A stretch of 64,000 bases of DNA from Microbacterium azadirachtae (GTDB lineage: Bacteria; Actinomycetota; Actinomycetes; Actinomycetales; Microbacteriaceae), in the NCBI RefSeq assembly GCF_000956545.1, contig NZ_JYIT01000084.1:1-64000 (forward strand), written 5' to 3'. A model generated the notes under the pieces. The model saw only the letters and a list, made by a program, of their open reading frames with translations. It searched no databases and was not told where the DNA came from. A program made the translations under genes and the position numbers. Each line of letters starts with the position of its first letter. The first letter of the stretch is position 1. Below are positions 17,353 through 29,682 of the stretch, piece by piece.

Positions 17353-18498
17353 GTGAAGCAGTACTTGTTCACCGTGATCCTCACGGCCGCCGTGACCCTG
17401 GCCTGCTCGTGGGCGGTCTGGCAGCTCGGCCTGCGGTACAAGCTGTACCCCGGCATCCGCGAGCGCGACGTGCACACCACGCCGACGCCGCGGCTCGGGG
17501 GAGTGGCGATGCTGCTGGGGATCCTGGCGGCGTTCGCCGCGAGCGCGGCGAGCCCGTTCTTCCACATCATCTGGGCGCAGCCGCAGACGATGTGGTCGGT
17601 GCTCGGCGCCGTGCTGCTCATCGCGATCGTGGGCGTCGTCGACGACCTCTGGGATCTCGACTGGATGATCAAGCTCGGCGCGCAGTTCATCGCCGCGGGC
17701 CTGGTCACGATCGTCGGCGGACTGCAGATCGCTTCGCTGCCGCTCGCGGAGCCGGTGATCGGATCCAACTGGCTCAGCATCGTCATCACGATGTTCGCGA
17801 TCGTCATCGTGATGAACGCCGTCAACTTCATCGACGGCCTGGACGGCCTCGTCGCGGGGGTGTGCCTCATCGCGAACGGCGTGTTCTTCGCGTACTCCTA
17901 CATCATCGCGCGGGACATCGGACAGTCCAGCTACTTCAGCCTCGCACCGTTCATCGCCGCGGTGCTGATCGGCGCCTGCATCGGCTTCCTGCCGATGAAC
18001 TGGAGCCCCGCCAAGCTCTTCATGGGCGACTCCGGGGCGCTCGTGATCGGCCTGCTCATGGCCACGAGCGCCGTGGCCATCACCGGCCAGCTGAACCCTG
18101 CCGCCCTCCCGAACGCGCAGATCGGCCGCTCCCAGCTGCTCGGCGCGTTCATCCCGATCCTGCTGCCCGTCGTGGTCGTGCTGCTGCCGCTGCTCGACTT
18201 CGGACTGGCCGTGCTGCGCCGCATGGGCGCCGGCAAGTCGCCGTTCTCCCCGGACCGCAAGCACTTGCACCACCGCATGCTCGATCTCGGCCACCGCGGC
18301 CGGGACGCCGTGCTCATCTTCTACGCCTGGACCGCGATCATCTCGCTCGCCGTGCTGCTGATGTACATCGGCTCGCGCGAGGGCTGGTACGGCGAATACG
18401 CCGCCGGCGTGATCTTCGGCGTCGTCGGCGCGGGGGCCTGCCTCGTCGTCACCCTCATCCCGTCGCGCCCGCGCGCCCCCCAGAAGGAATCGAAATGA
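17353..18498 (+). CDS. MraY/WecA-type polyprenyl-phosphate sugar-1-phosphate transferase
   Basis: Membrane enzyme that transfers a sugar-1-phosphate from a UDP-sugar to a polyprenyl phosphate, starting a cell-envelope polymer. 381 residues and about eleven helices with the family's acidic motifs: VGVVDDLWDLDW, NAVNFIDGLDGLVAG, LFMGDSGALVIG, and the cytoplasmic HLHHRM histidine block. Sequence and position before the atp operon match the actinobacterial WecA/Rv1302-type protein, whose acceptor is usually decaprenyl phosphate. GTG start; its stop overlaps the next gene (ATGA). Confidence 0.9.
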   Translation: MKQYLFTVILTAAVTLACSWAVWQLGLRYKLYPGIRERDVHTTPTPRLGGVAMLLGILAAFAASAASPFFHIIWAQPQTMWSVLGAVLLIAIVGVVDDLWDLDWMIKLGAQFIAAGLVTIVGGLQIASLPLAEPVIGSNWLSIVITMFAIVIVMNAVNFIDGLDGLVAGVCLIANGVFFAYSYIIARDIGQSSYFSLAPFIAAVLIGACIGFLPMNWSPAKLFMGDSGALVIGLLMATSAVAITGQLNPAALPNAQIGRSQLLGAFIPILLPVVVVLLPLLDFGLAVLRRMGAGKSPFSPDRKHLHHRMLDLGHRGRDAVLIFYAWTAIISLAVLLMYIGSREGWYGEYAAGVIFGVVGAGACLVVTLIPSRPRAPQKESK

Positions 18499-19028
18499 GC
18501 TCCGCGAGCCCCGTCACCAGCACCCCGATCCTGCGCACGGCCCTGGTCGCCTCCGGCATCGCCGCGGTCGTGCTCGGCGTCATCGCGGCGGTCGTCGGGG
18601 GAGCCCTCAAGGGTGCTCCCGGAGTGTGGAGCGGCCTCATCGGCGCGCTCATCGCCGTGGTCTTCGGGGCGATCACGGCGGGCAGCATCCTGATCGCGAA
18701 CCGCTGGTTCGGCCAGGAGCTCTACGTGCAGCTGTTCTTCGCGATCGTGATGGGCGGCTGGTTCCTCAAGCTCGGGCTGTTCGTCGTGCTGATCCTGGTG
18801 CTGCGCGGACAGCCGTGGCTGGAGCCCGTGGTGTTCTTCTGGTCGCTCCTGGCCGGTGTCCTGGTGTCCCTCGCGATCGACGGCGTGGTGTTCCTGCGGA
18901 TGCGCCTGCCGCACGTCAGCGACACCTCTCTTCCCACCGTCGCACCCGAGGACGTGGCGCCGTCGGCAGGGGAGCGTAGCGCCTCCGAGCGGGATCATGA
19001 CGCGGATTCAGGGAACTCACACGTCTGA
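18495..19028 (+). CDS. ATP synthase protein I-like membrane protein
   Basis: 177 residues with four hydrophobic segments and an acidic hydrophilic tail. It starts in a four-base overlap with the preceding gene and precedes atpB, exactly where actinobacteria keep their AtpI-like gene. AtpI helps assemble the c-ring in other bacteria; this protein is poorly conserved, so the role rests mainly on position and topology. Confidence 0.75.
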   Translation: MSSASPVTSTPILRTALVASGIAAVVLGVIAAVVGGALKGAPGVWSGLIGALIAVVFGAITAGSILIANRWFGQELYVQLFFAIVMGGWFLKLGLFVVLILVLRGQPWLEPVVFFWSLLAGVLVSLAIDGVVFLRMRLPHVSDTSLPTVAPEDVAPSAGERSASERDHDADSGNSHV

Positions 19029-19034
19029 TAGGCT
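19029..19034 (+). promoter_or_regulatory. candidate promoter (-10) of the atp operon
   Basis: TGATAGGCT gives an extended -10 (TAGGCT) at the end of the AtpI-like gene, about 115 bases before atpB. A second AT-rich word, TTTAATCTT (19131-19139), lies 11 bases before the atpB ATG and could be another -10. Either or both may fire. Confidence 0.4.
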
Positions 19035-19149
19035 GGAACCCGAGCCCGCTCGTCCCGCGAGCGCTGCGCTGTGAAGCACATCGACCGACGCCCCGGTAGC
19101 CCCCGGTGCCCCGAAGTTGGAGCCCGCGCTGTTTAATCTTGCTGCGACC

Positions 19150-19935
19150 ATGATTCCTCGACTGGCCGACGACAGCGGTTTCCACGGCCCGTCGATGGAC
19201 GAGTTCTTCCCCGAGATCCTGTTCAACGTCTTCGGCGTCCCGATCCACCGGATCCACCTGGTGCAGTTCATCTCGGTCGTCGCCGTGGTCCTGGTCCTCG
19301 TGATCGGCACGCGCCGCATGAAGGTCGTCCCCGGTCGCTTCCAGAGCGTCGTCGAGATGGGCCTCGGCTTCGTCCGCGGCGGCATCGCGCACGACCTGCT
19401 CGGCCGCAAGGACGGCGACCGGTTCCTGCCGATCCTCACCACGATCTTCTTCATGACGCTGTTCATGAACATCACGGGCATCATCCCCGGCCTCAACATC
19501 GCCGGTACGAGCATCATCGGCGTGCCCCTGCTGCTCGCCGTGATCAGCTACGTCACCTTCATCTACGCCGGCATCAAGAAGAGCCCGAAGAACTTCTTCA
19601 AGAACGCCCTGTTCCCGGCCGGTGTGCCGTGGCCGGTGTACATCATCGTGACGCCGATCGAGTTCATCTCGACGTTCATCATCCGCCCGGTGACCCTCAC
19701 CCTGCGTCTTCTGATGAACATGGTCGTCGGGCACATGCTCCTCGTGCTGTGCTACTCGGCCACCGCGTTCTTCTTCTTCACGGCGGGCGGCGGCTGGGCC
19801 GCGCTCGGTGTGGGAACCCTCGCCTTCGGCGGCGCCTTCTCGGTCTTCGAGATCCTCGTGGCGGTCCTCCAGGCCTACGTCTTCACCGTCCTCACCGCGG
19901 TCTACATCCAGCTCGCGGTCGCAGAAGAGCACTGA
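19150..19935 (+). CDS. atpB: F1Fo ATP synthase subunit a
   Basis: Fo stator subunit that forms the proton half-channels against the c-ring. 261 residues, about six helices, with the essential Arg in the helix IRPVTLTLRLLMNM. I start it at ATG 19150 (MIPRLADD). A TTG at 19117 would add L-F-N-L-A-A-T encoded by TTT, AAT, CTT and GCT, codons hardly used elsewhere here, and would run through a probable -10 box. First gene of atpBEFHAGDC. Confidence 0.94.
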   Translation: MIPRLADDSGFHGPSMDEFFPEILFNVFGVPIHRIHLVQFISVVAVVLVLVIGTRRMKVVPGRFQSVVEMGLGFVRGGIAHDLLGRKDGDRFLPILTTIFFMTLFMNITGIIPGLNIAGTSIIGVPLLLAVISYVTFIYAGIKKSPKNFFKNALFPAGVPWPVYIIVTPIEFISTFIIRPVTLTLRLLMNMVVGHMLLVLCYSATAFFFFTAGGGWAALGVGTLAFGGAFSVFEILVAVLQAYVFTVLTAVYIQLAVAEEH

Positions 19936-19954
19936 CAACCCCTGCGGGCGGTGA

Positions 19955-20221
<267 letters not shown>

Positions 20222-20249
20222 TCCGCACCCGAATCCCGAAGGAGACAGG

Positions 20250-20801
20250 ATGCTGAACGCTCTTGTCACGAACCTCGCGGCCGAGGGTGAGGCGCACAAC
20301 CCGCTCCTGCCCGCGTGGTACGACCTGGTCTGGTCGGCGCTGTGGTTCGTCGTGATCCTCCTCGTGGTGTGGAAGTTCGCTCTTCCCCGCTTCACGAAGA
20401 TGCTCGACGAGCGCTCCGCGGCCATCGAGGGCAACATCGCGAAGGCGGACGAGGCGCAGAAGCAGGCCGAGGCCGCGCTGGAGGAGTACACCCGCCAGCT
20501 CGCCGAGGCCCGTACCGAGGCCGGCGCGATCCGCGAGACCGCCCGTGAGGACGGCAAGAAGATCGTCGCCGAGGCGAAGGAGACCGCTGCCGCCGAGGCG
20601 GCGCGTCTGACCGCCGCCGCGCACTCGCAGATCGAGGCCGAGCGTCAGACGGCGTTCGTCTCGCTGCGCAACGAGGTCGGCGGCCTGGCCCTCGACCTCG
20701 CCGGTGGCGTGGTCGGCGAGACCCTGTCCGACGACGCCCGCGCGACGGCCGTCGTGGACCGCTTCCTCGCGGACCTCGAGGCCTCCGAGGCGGCGAAGTA
20801 A
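20250..20801 (+). CDS. atpF: F1Fo ATP synthase subunit b
   Basis: Peripheral stalk subunit of 183 residues: one N-terminal membrane helix (WSALWFVVILLVVWKFALP) and a long charged, Ala/Glu-rich coiled helix. AGGAGA upstream of ATG. Its stop overlaps the atpH start (TAATG). Confidence 0.95.
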   Translation: MLNALVTNLAAEGEAHNPLLPAWYDLVWSALWFVVILLVVWKFALPRFTKMLDERSAAIEGNIAKADEAQKQAEAALEEYTRQLAEARTEAGAIRETAREDGKKIVAEAKETAAAEAARLTAAAHSQIEAERQTAFVSLRNEVGGLALDLAGGVVGETLSDDARATAVVDRFLADLEASEAAK

Positions 20802-21589
20802 TGGGCAGCGCGACCGCTCAGGCCCTCACGGCGTCGAGCAACGCTCTGACCGCCGCGCAGGGGATCACCCTCGACGTCGCCGGGGAGCTCTTCTCCGCCA
20901 CGCGCCTGATCGGTGAGTCCACCGCGCTGAGCGGCGCGCTCGCCGATCCGTCCGCCCCGGTCGAGGCCCGCGCCGCCCTGGTGTCGCGGGTGTTCTCCGG
21001 TGCTTCCGCAGCCACGCTGAGCGTGCTCACCACGGCCGTCTCGCAGCGGTGGTCCTCGGCCGCCGACCTCGTCGACGGCGTGGAGGAGCTCGCGGTGCGC
21101 GCCGCGGCGATCGCCTCCCCGGATGCCGACATCGAGGGCGAGCTGTTCTCGGTCTCGCGCCTGGTCGCCGACAACGCCGACCTCGAGCTCGCTCTGGGCA
21201 GCCGCCTCGGCGGCGGCGAGGGCAAGGCCGCGCTGGTCCAGAAGCTGGTCGGTCCGAGCGTCCACCCGGCGACCTCGCTGATCGTCACCTCGCTGGTGCG
21301 CGAGCCGCGCGGACGCCGCGTGCGCCGCCTGCTGAGCCGTGCCATGCGGGTCGTGTCGGAGCAGCGTGACCGGATCGTCGCGACCGTGCGCACGGCGGCC
21401 CCGCTCAGCGCATCGCAGCGCGACCGTCTCCGCACGGTGCTGGCCGGCCGCTACGGCCGTCAGGTCGCGCTGAACGAAGTGCTCGACTCCTCCGTCGTCG
21501 GAGGCCTGCGCGTGCAGGTCGCGGACGACGTCATCGACGGCAGCATCGCCGCCCGCCTCGCCGATCTCCGGCAGAAGCTCGCGGGCTGA
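20801..21589 (+). CDS. atpH: F1Fo ATP synthase subunit delta
   Basis: Links the peripheral stalk to the top of F1. 262 residues, longer than the E. coli protein (177) but typical of actinobacteria. The conserved C-terminal part VVGGLRVQVADDVIDGSIAARL is present. Start overlaps the atpF stop by one base, so the pair is coupled. Confidence 0.94.
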   Translation: MGSATAQALTASSNALTAAQGITLDVAGELFSATRLIGESTALSGALADPSAPVEARAALVSRVFSGASAATLSVLTTAVSQRWSSAADLVDGVEELAVRAAAIASPDADIEGELFSVSRLVADNADLELALGSRLGGGEGKAALVQKLVGPSVHPATSLIVTSLVREPRGRRVRRLLSRAMRVVSEQRDRIVATVRTAAPLSASQRDRLRTVLAGRYGRQVALNEVLDSSVVGGLRVQVADDVIDGSIAARLADLRQKLAG

Positions 21590-21640
21590 CAAACGAACTT
21601 CGCGCGGTACGGCCGCGCACCTGTATACAAAGGGAAGACA

Positions 21641-23284
21641 ATGGCAGAACTTTCGATCAGCCCCGACGTCATCCGTGACGCGCTGAAGGACTTCGTCGCC
21701 GCGTACGAGCCGACGGCCGGCACGGCGACCGAGGTCGGCACCGTCATCGACGCCGCGGACGGCATCGCGCACGTCGAGGGACTGCCCGGCGTCATGGCGA
21801 ACGAGCTCGTGACCTTCGCCGACGGCACCAAGGGTCTCGCGCTGAACCTGGACGAGCACGAGATCGGTGTGGTCGTCCTCGGCGACTTCGCCGGCATCGA
21901 GGCCGGCCAGGAGGTCACCCGCACCGGCGAGGTGCTCTCCGTGCCGGTCGGCGACGGCTACCTCGGCCGCGTCGTGGACCCGCTCGGCAACCCGATCGAC
22001 GGCCTCGGCGAGATCACCCCTGTGGAGGGCGTCCGTGCGCTCGAGCTGCAGGCGCCCGGCGTCATGCAGCGCAAGTCGGTCCACGAGCCGATGCAGACCG
22101 GCATCAAGGCGATCGACGCCATGATCCCCGTCGGCCGCGGCCAGCGCCAGCTCATCATCGGCGACCGCCAGACCGGCAAGACCGCGATCGCGATCGACAC
22201 GATCATCAACCAGAAGGCCAACTGGGAGTCCGGCGACGTCAACAAGCAGGTCCGCTGCATCTACGTCGCCATCGGACAGAAGGGCTCGACCATCGCCTCC
22301 GTCAAGGGTGCGCTGGAAGAGGCCGGCGCCCTGGAGTACACGACCATCGTCGCGGCGCCCGCGTCCGACCCGGCCGGCTTCAAGTACCTCGCTCCGTACA
22401 CCGGCTCGGCCATCGGCCAGCACTGGATGTACGGCGGCAAGCACGTCCTGATCATCTTCGACGACCTGTCGAAGCAGGCCGAGGCCTACCGCGCCGTGTC
22501 GCTGCTGCTGCGCCGTCCGCCGGGCCGCGAGGCCTACCCGGGTGACGTCTTCTACCTGCACTCCCGTCTGCTGGAGCGTTGCGCGAAGCTGTCCGACGAG
22601 CTCGGCGCCGGGTCGATGACGGGTCTGCCCATCATCGAGACCAAGGCGAACGACGTCTCGGCGTACATCCCGACCAACGTGATCTCGATCACCGACGGCC
22701 AGATCTTCCTGCAGTCCGACCTGTTCAACGCGAACCAGCGTCCCGCGGTCGACGTGGGCATCTCGGTGTCCCGCGTCGGCGGTGACGCCCAGGTCAAGTC
22801 GATCAAGAAGGTCTCCGGAACGCTGAAGCTCGAGCTCGCGCAGTACCGCTCGCTCGAGGCGTTCGCGATGTTCGCCTCCGACCTCGACCAGGCGTCGCGG
22901 CGCCAGCTGGCCCGTGGTGCGCGCCTCACCGAGCTGCTCAAGCAGCCGCAGTACTCGCCGTACCCCGTGGAGGACCAGGTCGTCTCGATCTGGGCCGGCA
23001 CCAACGGCAAGCTCGACACCATCGAGGTCGAGGACGTGCTGCGCTTCGAGAGCGAGCTGCTCGACCACCTGCGTCGTCACACCACGGTCCTGGACCGCCT
23101 GCGTGAGACGAACGTCCTCGACGACGACACCGTCGCCGAGCTGGAGAAGGCCACCGACGCCTTCATCCTCGAGTTCCAGGGCGGCAAGGGCCACGGCATC
23201 GGCGCTCCCGGTCACGAGGAGCACAGCGCTGCGGACGTCGACGACGTGAACCAGGAGAAGATCGTCAAGGGTCGCCGCGCGTAA
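21641..23284 (+). CDS. atpA: F1Fo ATP synthase subunit alpha
   Basis: Regulatory nucleotide-binding subunit of F1, 547 residues. Walker [12 protein letters not shown], Walker [13 protein letters not shown], and the alpha signature [12 protein letters not shown] are intact. A hydrophilic C-terminal extension of about 35 residues follows the last conserved helix; such a tail is usual in actinobacteria, where in mycobacteria it helps suppress ATP hydrolysis. Confidence 0.97.
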   Translation: MAELSISPDVIRDALKDFVAAYEPTAGTATEVGTVIDAADGIAHVEGLPGVMANELVTFADGTKGLALNLDEHEIGVVVLGDFAGIEAGQEVTRTGEVLSVPVGDGYLGRVVDPLGNPIDGLGEITPVEGVRALELQAPGVMQRKSVHEPMQTGIKAIDAMIPVGRGQRQLIIGDRQTGKTAIAIDTIINQKANWESGDVNKQVRCIYVAIGQKGSTIASVKGALEEAGALEYTTIVAAPASDPAGFKYLAPYTGSAIGQHWMYGGKHVLIIFDDLSKQAEAYRAVSLLLRRPPGREAYPGDVFYLHSRLLERCAKLSDELGAGSMTGLPIIETKANDVSAYIPTNVISITDGQIFLQSDLFNANQRPAVDVGISVSRVGGDAQVKSIKKVSGTLKLELAQYRSLEAFAMFASDLDQASRRQLARGARLTELLKQPQYSPYPVEDQVVSIWAGTNGKLDTIEVEDVLRFESELLDHLRRHTTVLDRLRETNVLDDDTVAELEKATDAFILEFQGGKGHGIGAPGHEEHSAADVDDVNQEKIVKGRRA

Positions 23285-23304
23285 GCGCGGGGGAGTCTTC
23301 CGAT

Positions 23305-25664
<2,360 letters not shown>

Positions 25665-25666
25665 TC

Positions 25667-25942
25667 ATGGCGGCCGGTGCTGCATCACTGCATGTCAGCC
25701 TCGTCTCCGCCGACGCGGAGGTCTGGACCGGCGAGGCGAGCCTCGTCGTCGCGAAGACCGTCGAGGGCGAGCTGGGCTTCATGGCCGGTCACGAGCCCGT
25801 GCTGGCCATCCTCGCCGAGGGGCAGGTCCGCATCACGCAGCTGGATGGCACGAAGGTGCTCGCCAGCGCCCGTGACGGCTTCGTCTCGATGGAGGGCGAC
25901 ACCCTGACCATCGTGGCGGGCAACGCGGCGCTCGTCGCCTGA
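25667..25942 (+). CDS. atpC: F1Fo ATP synthase subunit epsilon
   Basis: 91-residue rotor subunit containing the N-terminal beta-sandwich (EGELGFMAGHEPVLAILAEG) and almost none of the C-terminal helical hairpin that inhibits ATPase in E. coli. Last gene of the operon, followed by a terminator hairpin. Confidence 0.94.
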   Translation: MAAGAASLHVSLVSADAEVWTGEASLVVAKTVEGELGFMAGHEPVLAILAEGQVRITQLDGTKVLASARDGFVSMEGDTLTIVAGNAALVA

Positions 25943-25961
25943 TCGACCACTTCACGCACGC

Positions 25962-25985
25962 GCCGGATCCCTTCGGGGGTCCGGC
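25962..25985 (+). terminator. terminator of the atp operon
   Basis: GCCGGATCCC-TTCG-GGGGTCCGGC, a ten-pair stem with one T-G wobble and a UUCG loop, followed by GTTTGCGTGT. It starts 20 bases after the atpC stop. Confidence 0.7.
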
Positions 25986-26024
25986 GTTTGCGTGTCTCCG
26001 CACGACCTCGAGGAGCCTTTGCCC

Positions 26025-26789
26025 ATGATGATCCTGCTGCCGCCGAGCGAGACCAAGCGTCCCGGCGGCAAGAGCGGCCCTGCGGATCCGTCCGCATGGG
26101 CCCTGCCCGGCCTGCTGCCGCAGCGGATCCTCGTGCGCGATGCGCTCGGGGCGCTCGCGGCCGACGCCGAGGCGACACGCCGGGTGCTCAAGCTCAGCGA
26201 CAAGCAGCTCTCCGAAGCGGTGCACGACAACGCCTCCCTCGGTGACGGACCGGTGATGCCGGCCGTCGACCGCTACACCGGGGTGCTGTACGACGCGCTG
26301 GATGCGGCCTCGCTCGACGGTTATGCACGCCGGTGGCTCGGCGCACACGTCCGGATCCATTCGGCGCCGTTCGGCCCGGTCGGAGCGCTGGATCCGATCC
26401 CGTCCTACCGGCTGGGCGCCGCCGCGTCCGTCCCGGGCCTCCCGGCATTGCGCCGGCTGTGGTCCGAGGCGGTGTCGGACGAGCTGGCGAACGTGTCTCC
26501 GCGGTTCGTGCTGGATCTGCGCTCGGAGGCCTACGTGGGACTGGGCCCCGTGCCGGAAGGCGTTCCCTCGGCGTATGTGCGCGTCGTGACGGCAGAGGGC
26601 AAGGCGCTTAACCACTTCAACAAGTACGCGAAGGGCGAGCTCGTCCGTCGCCTCGCCCAGGACCGGCCGAACATCTCGTCGCTGCGCACGCTGCGGAACT
26701 GGGCCTCGCGAGCCGGGGTCGAACTCCGCGTCACGGATGAAACCGGAATACTGGAGCTGGTCACGGATCAGGCGCCGGTCCGCAAATAG
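26025..26789 (+). CDS. yaaA: peroxide stress protein YaaA (DUF328)
   Basis: 254 residues beginning MMILLPPSETKRPGG, the family hallmark, with FNKYAKGELVRRLAQ near the C-terminus. In E. coli YaaA limits intracellular iron during H2O2 stress and binds DNA through a helix-hairpin-helix-like fold. ATG 26025 is chosen because GAGGAG lies nine bases upstream. Single gene after the atp terminator. Confidence 0.85.
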   Translation: MMILLPPSETKRPGGKSGPADPSAWALPGLLPQRILVRDALGALAADAEATRRVLKLSDKQLSEAVHDNASLGDGPVMPAVDRYTGVLYDALDAASLDGYARRWLGAHVRIHSAPFGPVGALDPIPSYRLGAAASVPGLPALRRLWSEAVSDELANVSPRFVLDLRSEAYVGLGPVPEGVPSAYVRVVTAEGKALNHFNKYAKGELVRRLAQDRPNISSLRTLRNWASRAGVELRVTDETGILELVTDQAPVRK

Positions 26790-26902
26790 TTCGTGAGTGC
26801 GACGCTCGGACGCGGTATGGTGTTTCGCGTCGAAGCACCCAGCAGATTCTCAGCTGGGGCTCCTCGATGCGTATGCATCATCAACCGATCCCGGAGGGAA
26901 AC

Positions 26903-27658
26903 ATGGACTCTTACGGAGACAGCACCGCTCTTGCGGCTGCCTATCTGATCGCGGCCCTGACCTGGTTCATCTTCGCCGTCGTCTTCTACGTGCTCGGCTC
27001 GCTCTTCCTGATGAAGATCTTCGAGAAGGCCGGCGTCGAGGGCAAGTGGCGCGCGTGGGTGCCGTTCTACAACGTGATGATCTTCCTGAAGCTCGGTGAC
27101 CTGAGCCCGTGGCTCGCATTCGGCTTCCTGCTCACGTGGGTGCCGTTCCTCGGGTGGCTCGTCGGCATCGCCATGGCGGTGCTGATGGTGCTCGCCGCGT
27201 GGCGTGTCGGCCTCAAGCTGCAGAAGAGCGGTGCCTGGGTCGTGCTGTACATCTTCCTCAGCATCGTGTGGCTCGGCATCAACGCGTTCGACAAGTCGCG
27301 CTGGAACCCGAACATCGTCCCCGCGTCCTGGGCCGGCAACGGCTTCCTCGCCGACCGCACGGTCTGGCAGGGCATCCCGGTGCAGCCGTCCGCGCAGGCG
27401 GCTCCGGGCTATGGTGCTCCGCAGGGCTACCAGCCTCCGGCGGCCCAGGGCTACGCCCCGCCGCAGCCGGGCTACGGTCAGCCGGCTGCGCCGCAGGCAC
27501 CCGCTGCCCCGCAGGCGCCGACCTTCCAGCCGCCGGCCGCTCCGCCGGCTCCGGCAGCTCCGCAGCCGCCGGTGACCCCGCCCGCGCCTCCGGCCCCGCC
27601 GGCCGCGCCGTCGACAGACCCGGATGCTCCGCAGACGGGCGAGCAGCCCCCGGCCTGA
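26903..27658 (+). CDS. DUF5684-type membrane protein with Pro/Gln/Tyr-rich tail
   Basis: 251 residues. The first 130 hold about four membrane helices with the conserved loop EKAGVEGKWRAWVPFYNVMIFLKL typical of DUF5684. The last 100 residues are a disordered tail of Pro, Ala, Gln, Gly and Tyr (GYGAPQGYQPP repeats). GGAGGGAAAC precedes the ATG. Function unknown. A small hairpin CCCAGC-agattctca-GCTGGG (26839-26859) lies in the upstream region after a possible -10, TATGGT. Confidence 0.8.
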   Translation: MDSYGDSTALAAAYLIAALTWFIFAVVFYVLGSLFLMKIFEKAGVEGKWRAWVPFYNVMIFLKLGDLSPWLAFGFLLTWVPFLGWLVGIAMAVLMVLAAWRVGLKLQKSGAWVVLYIFLSIVWLGINAFDKSRWNPNIVPASWAGNGFLADRTVWQGIPVQPSAQAAPGYGAPQGYQPPAAQGYAPPQPGYGQPAAPQAPAAPQAPTFQPPAAPPAPAAPQPPVTPPAPPAPPAAPSTDPDAPQTGEQPPA

Positions 27659-27666
27659 TGCTGATC

Positions 27667-27700
27667 ACGAAGGCCCCGGTCCTCGGACCGGGGCCTTCGT
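27667..27700 (+). terminator. strong terminator hairpin
   Basis: ACGAAGGCCCCGGTCC and its exact reverse complement GGACCGGGGCCTTCGT separated by TC give a 16-bp stem, nine bases after the DUF5684 gene stop. Confidence 0.85.
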
Positions 27701-27738
27701 CGTTCCCACGGCGGACCGCGGCCGTCGATCACGACCTG

Positions 27739-27744
27739 TAGTTT
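27739..27744 (+). promoter_or_regulatory. -10 box of the aldo/keto reductase gene
   Basis: TAGTTT seven bases before the ATG at 27752. GGAAGG lies between, but would be largely outside the transcript if initiation follows the usual spacing. Confidence 0.45.
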
Positions 27745-27751
27745 GGAAGGC

Positions 27752-28723
27752 ATGAGCGCTGAACGTCGTGTCGGATCGTCCGGGCTCCTGGTCTCCGCCG
27801 TGGGGCTCGGATGCAACAACTTCGGACGGGCGGGAACCGCGACGGAGACGCTGCAGGGGACGCGCGAAGTCCTGGATGCTGCGATCGACCACGGCGTGAC
27901 GTTCCTCGACACGGCGGACATCTACGGCAAGGACCCCGGGCTCAGCGAGACCTTGATGGGCGAGGCTCTCGACGGTCGCCGCGACCGGGTGGTGCTCGCC
28001 ACCAAGTTCGGCTACCCCGGCGTCGACATGGGCTACGACTTCCCGGCCGCGCGAGGCTCCCGGCGCTACATCCGCAAAGCGGTGACGGAGTCGCTGCGCC
28101 GTCTGCGGACCGACTGGATCGACCTGTACCAGCTGCACTGGCCCGATCCGCTCACACCGATCGAGGAGACCCTCGACGCGCTCGACGAGCTCGTGCGCGA
28201 GGGGAAGATCCGCTACTTCGGCCACTCCAACTTCGCCGGCTGGCAGATCGCCGAAGCGGAGCTGCGTGCTGCGCGCAGCGCCCGCTTCATCTCGTCGCAG
28301 AATCAGTACTCCCTGCTGTCGCGCGCCTCGGAGCGCGAGGTCCTGCCCGCGGTGAACCGTTTCGGGCTCGGGTTCTTCCCCTTCTTCCCGCTGCACAACG
28401 GCCTGCTCACGGGCAAGTTCACGCGCGAGGGCGGACCGGCGCAGAGCCGCATCATGCGCACCAGGGCTCACCTCTGGGAGGACGCGCCCTGGGATGCGCT
28501 CGACGCCTACCGGGCGTTCTGCGACGAGCGGGGTATCACGATGCTGGAGGCGACCTTCGGATGGCTGCTGGCGCAGCCGGGCGTGGCCTCCGTGATCGCC
28601 GGTGCGACGTCCGCGGCGCAGATCGAGGCGAACGCGCGCGCCGGCGGAGCGTGGACGCCGAGCGCCGACGAGGTCGCCGCGATCGACGCGCTTCTTCCGC
28701 TGCCCGCGGATCCGGCGGCCTGA
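27752..28723 (+). CDS. aldo/keto reductase
   Basis: NADPH-dependent oxidoreductase of 323 residues with the AKR tetrad in place: Asp and Tyr in FLDTADIYG (about residues 53 and 58), Lys in VLATKFGY, His in LYQLHWPDP. The cofactor-binding C-terminus includes VASVIAGATSAAQIEANA. It resembles the YdhF/AKR general stress type. The substrate is unknown and no partner is next to it. Confidence 0.88.
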   Translation: MSAERRVGSSGLLVSAVGLGCNNFGRAGTATETLQGTREVLDAAIDHGVTFLDTADIYGKDPGLSETLMGEALDGRRDRVVLATKFGYPGVDMGYDFPAARGSRRYIRKAVTESLRRLRTDWIDLYQLHWPDPLTPIEETLDALDELVREGKIRYFGHSNFAGWQIAEAELRAARSARFISSQNQYSLLSRASEREVLPAVNRFGLGFFPFFPLHNGLLTGKFTREGGPAQSRIMRTRAHLWEDAPWDALDAYRAFCDERGITMLEATFGWLLAQPGVASVIAGATSAAQIEANARAGGAWTPSADEVAAIDALLPLPADPAA

Positions 28724-28806
28724 GCCGCGTGTCGACGGTGGGGATCCATTACGATGTGTGAGATTTCAGCGGTCGTTCCGATCGCCCGAGCCGAGGGAGG
28801 ATCGCG

Positions 28807-29625
28807 ATGAGCCAGGGTTCCACAGCGCACACCCGCGAGATCGCACTGGCCTCCGGCGACACGGTCGTCCTGAGCTGGGCGGGGGCGACCGACACCGGTC
28901 GCCGACGCGAGAGCAACCAGGATTCGCTGCTCGCCGAGTTCCCGCTCTTCGTCGTCGCCGACGGCATGGGCGGGCACGCCGGGGGAGAGATCGCGAGCCA
29001 GCGCACGGTCGCGCGCTTGCAGGAGGCGGTCGGTGCAGGAGAGGTCTCGGCGGCGACCATCGAGACGGCGCTGATCGCCGCCGTGCAGGACATCACGGCG
29101 CATCCCGACACCACCGATGAGGGCACGGGGACCACTCTCACGGGTGTCTTCTTCACCCTGATCGACGGCGATGCGCACTGGGTCTCCCTCAATATCGGCG
29201 ACTCCCGGGTGTATCTGCTGCGCGACGGTGCGCTCAGCCAGGTGACGACGGACCATTCCGTCGTGCAGGAGCTCATCACGGCCGGGCGCCTCAGCCCGGA
29301 GGAGGCCGAGGGACATCCGTACAGCAACGTGATCACCCGTGCGGTCGGCGTCAGCGAAGCCCTGCCGCCGGACTACCGCGAGTTCGCCGTGCAGGACGGC
29401 GATCGGTTCGTGATCTGCTCCGACGGCCTGACGAAGGAGCTCACGGACTACGGCATCCAGCACTTCCTCGGGCTCAACCCGACGCCGGACGCCGCGGTGG
29501 ACGCGATGCTCAGCGCTGCGCTGGAGAACGGCGGCCGTGACAACGTCACCGTCATCGTGGTGGACGCGCGGCGGCTTCCGGCCAGCTCCGACTCGTCCTC
29601 CACAGCGCCGATCCCGGTCGAGTAG
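28807..29625 (+). CDS. PP2C-family protein phosphatase
   Basis: Soluble Ser/Thr phosphatase of 272 residues. Metal-binding motifs are intact: RRESNQDSLL, FVVADGMGGHAGGE, GTGTTLTG, NIGDSRVYLLRDG, FVICSDGLTKEL and GGRDNVTVIVVD. GGGAGGATCGCG precedes the ATG. It lies 57 bases before an EccC/FtsK-like ATPase, and no kinase gene is nearby. Confidence 0.9.
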   Translation: MSQGSTAHTREIALASGDTVVLSWAGATDTGRRRESNQDSLLAEFPLFVVADGMGGHAGGEIASQRTVARLQEAVGAGEVSAATIETALIAAVQDITAHPDTTDEGTGTTLTGVFFTLIDGDAHWVSLNIGDSRVYLLRDGALSQVTTDHSVVQELITAGRLSPEEAEGHPYSNVITRAVGVSEALPPDYREFAVQDGDRFVICSDGLTKELTDYGIQHFLGLNPTPDAAVDAMLSAALENGGRDNVTVIVVDARRLPASSDSSSTAPIPVE

Positions 29626-29682
29626 CGCACCGGTCGCGCGGGCGGAGCCCCGCTGACCCGTCGCACGCGATGGGATGACGGC

